Positions 61,531 through 64,000 of a stretch of 64,000 nt of DNA are shown here, one piece after another (position 1 is the first letter of the stretch; each line of letters starts with the position of its first letter). The notes under the pieces are model-generated. The model saw only the letters and a program-made list of their open reading frames with translations. It searched no databases and was not told the origin of the DNA. A program made the translations under genes and the position numbers. The stretch is from Chamaelirium japonicum (Eukaryota; Streptophyta; Magnoliopsida; Liliales; Melanthiaceae), in the NCBI GenBank assembly GCA_947650365.1, contig CANTAL010000196.1, positions 1 through 64,000 of the forward strand. Reading direction: 5' to 3'.

Positions 61531-64000
61531 ACGATCCATTCTAATTCACTCGTACGATCCATTCAAATTCATTCGCATGATCCATTCTAATTCATTCGTA
61601 CGATCCATTCTAATTCATTCGTACGATTTATTCTAATTCATTCGCACGATCCATTCTAATTCATTCGTACGATCCATTCTAATTCATTCGCACGAATGTA
61701 TCTATTCTAATTCATTCGTTCGATCCATTCTAATCCATTCGTACGATCCATTCTAATTCATTCACATGATGTATTCTAATTCATTCGTATGATCCATTCC
61801 AATTCATTTGTACGATCCATTTTAATTCATTTGTATGATCCATTCTAATGCATCCGTACGATTCATTCTAATTCATTCGCACGATCCATTCTAATTCATT
61901 CGTACGATCCATTCTAATTCATTCTTCCGATCCATTCTAATTCATTCGCATGAATGTATCCATTCTAATTCATTCGTACAATCCATTCTAATTCATTCGC
62001 ACGATCCATTCTAATTCATTCGTATGATCCATTCTAATTCATTCCTACGATCTATTCTAATTCATTCGCTCGAATGTATCCATTCTAATTCATTCGTTCG
62101 ATCCATTCTAATCCATTCGTACAATCCATTTTAATTCATTCGTACGATCCATTCTAATTCATTCTCACAAATGTAACTTTTCTAATTCATTTGTACGATC
62201 CATTCTAATTCATTCCTACGATCCTTTCTAATTCATTTGTACGATCCATTCTAATTCATTCGTACGATCCATTCTAATCCATTCGTACGATCCATTCTAA
62301 TCTATTCATACGATCCATTCTAATTCATTCGCACGAATGTAACCATTCTAATTCATTCGTATGATCCATTCTAATTCATTCCTACGATCAATTCTAATTA
62401 ATTCGCACAAATGTATCCATTCTAATTCATTTGAACGATCCATTCTAATTCATTCTCACAAATGTAACCTTTCTAATTCATTTGTACGATCCATTCTAAT
62501 TCATTCGTATTTTCCATTCTAATCCATTCGTACGTTCCATTCTAATCCATTCGTACGATCCATTCTAATTCATTCGCACAAATGTAACAATTATAATTCA
62601 TTCGTACGATCCATTCTAATTCATTCCTACGATCCATTCTAATTCATTCGCACGAATGTATCCATTCTAATTCATTTGCACGATCCATTCTAATTCATTC
62701 CTCTGATCCATTCTAATTCATTCGTACAATCCATTCTAATTCATTCGCACGAATGTATCCATTCTAATTCATTCGTACGATCCTTTCTAATTTATTCCTA
62801 CGATCTATTCTAATTCATTCGCTCGAATGTATCCATTCTAATTCATTCGTTCGATCCATTCTAATTCATTCGTACGATCCATTCTAATTCATCGTATGAT
62901 CCATTCTAACTCATTCGTACGATCCATTCTAATTCATTCTCACGAATGTAACCTTTCTAATGCATTTGTATGATCCATTCTAATTCATTCGTACGATCCA
63001 TTCTAATCCATTCGTACGATCCATTCTAATTCATTCGTACGATCCATTCTAATCCATTCGTACGATCCATTCTAATTCATTGTCACAAATGTAACCTTTC
63101 TAATTCATTCGTACGATACATTCTAATCCATTCGTACGATCCATTCTAGTCCATTCGTACGATCCATTCTAATTCATTCGCACGAATGTAACCATTCTAA
63201 TTCATTCGTACGATCCATTCTAATTCATTCCTACGATCCATTCTAATTCATTCGCACGAATGTATCCATTCTAATTCATTTGCACGATCCATTCTAATTC
63301 ATTCCTATGATCCTTTCTAATCCATTCGTACGATCTATTCTAATCCATTCGTACGATTCATTCTAATCCATTCGTACGATCCATTCTAATTTATTCGTAC
63401 GATCTATTCTAATTCATTCGCACAAATGTAACCATTCTAATTCATTCGCACAAATGTAACCATTCTAATTCATTCCTACGATCCATTCTAATTCATTCGC
63501 ACGAATGTATCCATTCTAATTCATTTGCACAGTCCATTCTAGTTCATTCCTATGATCCATTCTAATTCATTCGTACGATCCATTCTAATTCATTCGCTCG
63601 AATGTGTCCATTCTAATTCATTCGTACGATCCATTCTAATTCGTTCGTATGATCCATTCTAATTCGTTCGTACGATCCATTCTAATTCGTTCGTACGATC
63701 CATTCTAATTCATTCGTACGATCCATTCTAATTCATTCGCACGATCCATTCTAATTCATTCGGATCCATTCGTACGATCCTTTCTAATTCGTTCGTACGA
63801 TCCATTCTAATTCATTCGCACGATCCATTCTAATTCATTTGTGTGATCCATTCTAACTCATTCGGATCCATTCGTACGATCCATTCTAATTCATTTGTAT
63901 GATCTATTCTAATTCTTTCGCATGATCCATTCTAATTCATTCGTACGATCCATTCTAATTAATTCGCACGATCCATTCAAATTCATTCGCATGATCCATT
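61531..64000 (-). repeat. Satellite block, minus orientation, running off the window
   Basis: Uninterrupted minus orientation to the last base, so the array continues beyond the window. The CATTCGGATCCATTC variant occurs near 63759 and 63863. Confidence 0.9.

Larger units (their letters stand above)
15140..64000. repeat. 23/28-bp satellite array in a mosaic of opposite orientations
   Basis: The unit is the 16-base core GAATGAATTAGAATGG followed by ATCGTAC (23 bp); a 28-bp form has ATACATTCGTGC as tail, and related forms have GGTTACATTCGTGAG. At a mean near 24-25 bp the array would hold about 2,000 units. Plus orientation means GAATGAATTAGAATGG on the given strand. Switch points are near 17366, 17664, 18991, 19406, 20032, 20672, 21209, 21445, 21605, 22363, 23949, 26271, 29810, 30945, 32276, 32544, 32718, 34891, 35361, 36400, 36870, 37377, 38364, 39111, 40170, 40617, 41022, 41267, 41439, 41774, 42165, 42646, 43113, 43176, 43427, 44032, 44091, 45223, 45539, 47035, 47060, 47440, 49824, 49850, 50468, 50882, 51410, 51788, 53617, 54358, 57170, 57327, 59667, 60076 and 61530. 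The first block is plus, the last is minus. No gene, RNA gene or foreign insertion was seen. Confidence 0.97.

Noticed and set aside
15140-64000. CRISPR-like array (short repeats with varying tails)
   Set aside because: Repeat and tail are contiguous variants of one unit. There are no unique spacers, no leader or cas genes, and orientation flips throughout. The flanking plant retrotransposon settles the context.
15140-64000. Human satellite II/III-like (GAATG pentamer) DNA or telomere repeat
   Set aside because: GAATG words occur, but the strict 23/28-bp unit with CGTACG does not reduce to a pentamer, and no TTTAGGG or TTAGGG repeats are present.
15140-64000. tRNA, rRNA or small RNA genes
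   Set aside because: I looked for non-satellite islands in the array and for tRNA-like A and B boxes outside it and found none I could support.

Overview
The window is plant nuclear heterochromatin with no host gene that I can recognise. It holds one large Ty3/gypsy LTR retrotransposon (about 1-15139) abutting about 48.9 kb of a short tandem satellite (15140-64000). The Tat-lineage features (a second archaeal-type RNase H between the gypsy RNase H and integrase, a CHHC zinc knuckle in Gag, and a long antisense gene between pol and the 3' LTR) point to a seed plant. The sequence does not let me name the species.

Retrotransposon, left to right. Positions 1-2245 are the 3' part of an LTR: about eight 118-bp units, then 159-bp units, a 43-bp GC-rich minisatellite and a TATA box at 1843. 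Positions 2246-2458 are a second copy of the LTR end, nearly identical to the end of the 3' LTR. A primer-binding site follows at 2461. Gag-protease is intact (2604-5072) and ends at a UAG in a leaky context. Pol follows in the same frame: RT, RNase H, archaeal-type RNase H and DD35E integrase. It is broken by one extra base (about 5238) and two nonsense codons (6025, 8284). Four short stem-loops lie in the gap between pol and a convergent minus-strand gene (11868 to 9096). That gene reads through three exons with good splice sites and encodes a predicted 871-residue protein. A cluster of CACGTG boxes separates it from the 3' LTR, which has about 13 units of 119 bp, a minisatellite and a TATA box at 14749, and ends at 15139.

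Satellite. The array is built of 23-bp units, core GAATGAATTAGAATGG plus a tail usually reading ATCGTAC, mixed with 28-bp units whose tail is lengthened by an ATTCG insertion. I count about 56 blocks of alternating orientation. Many switches fall exactly on the CGTACG palindrome of the unit. The same few junction types recur, a 1.5-kb segment including a switch is tandemly duplicated, and unit variants are mostly CpG transitions. I saw no gene or foreign insertion in this 49 kb.

Most notable: the three-exon antisense gene, the UAG-CAAUCA junction between protease and RT, the composite 5' LTR, and the palindrome-centred inversion mosaic of the satellite. All coordinates were read by eye; block edges in the satellite are good to a few bases at palindromic switches and to about 10 bases elsewhere.
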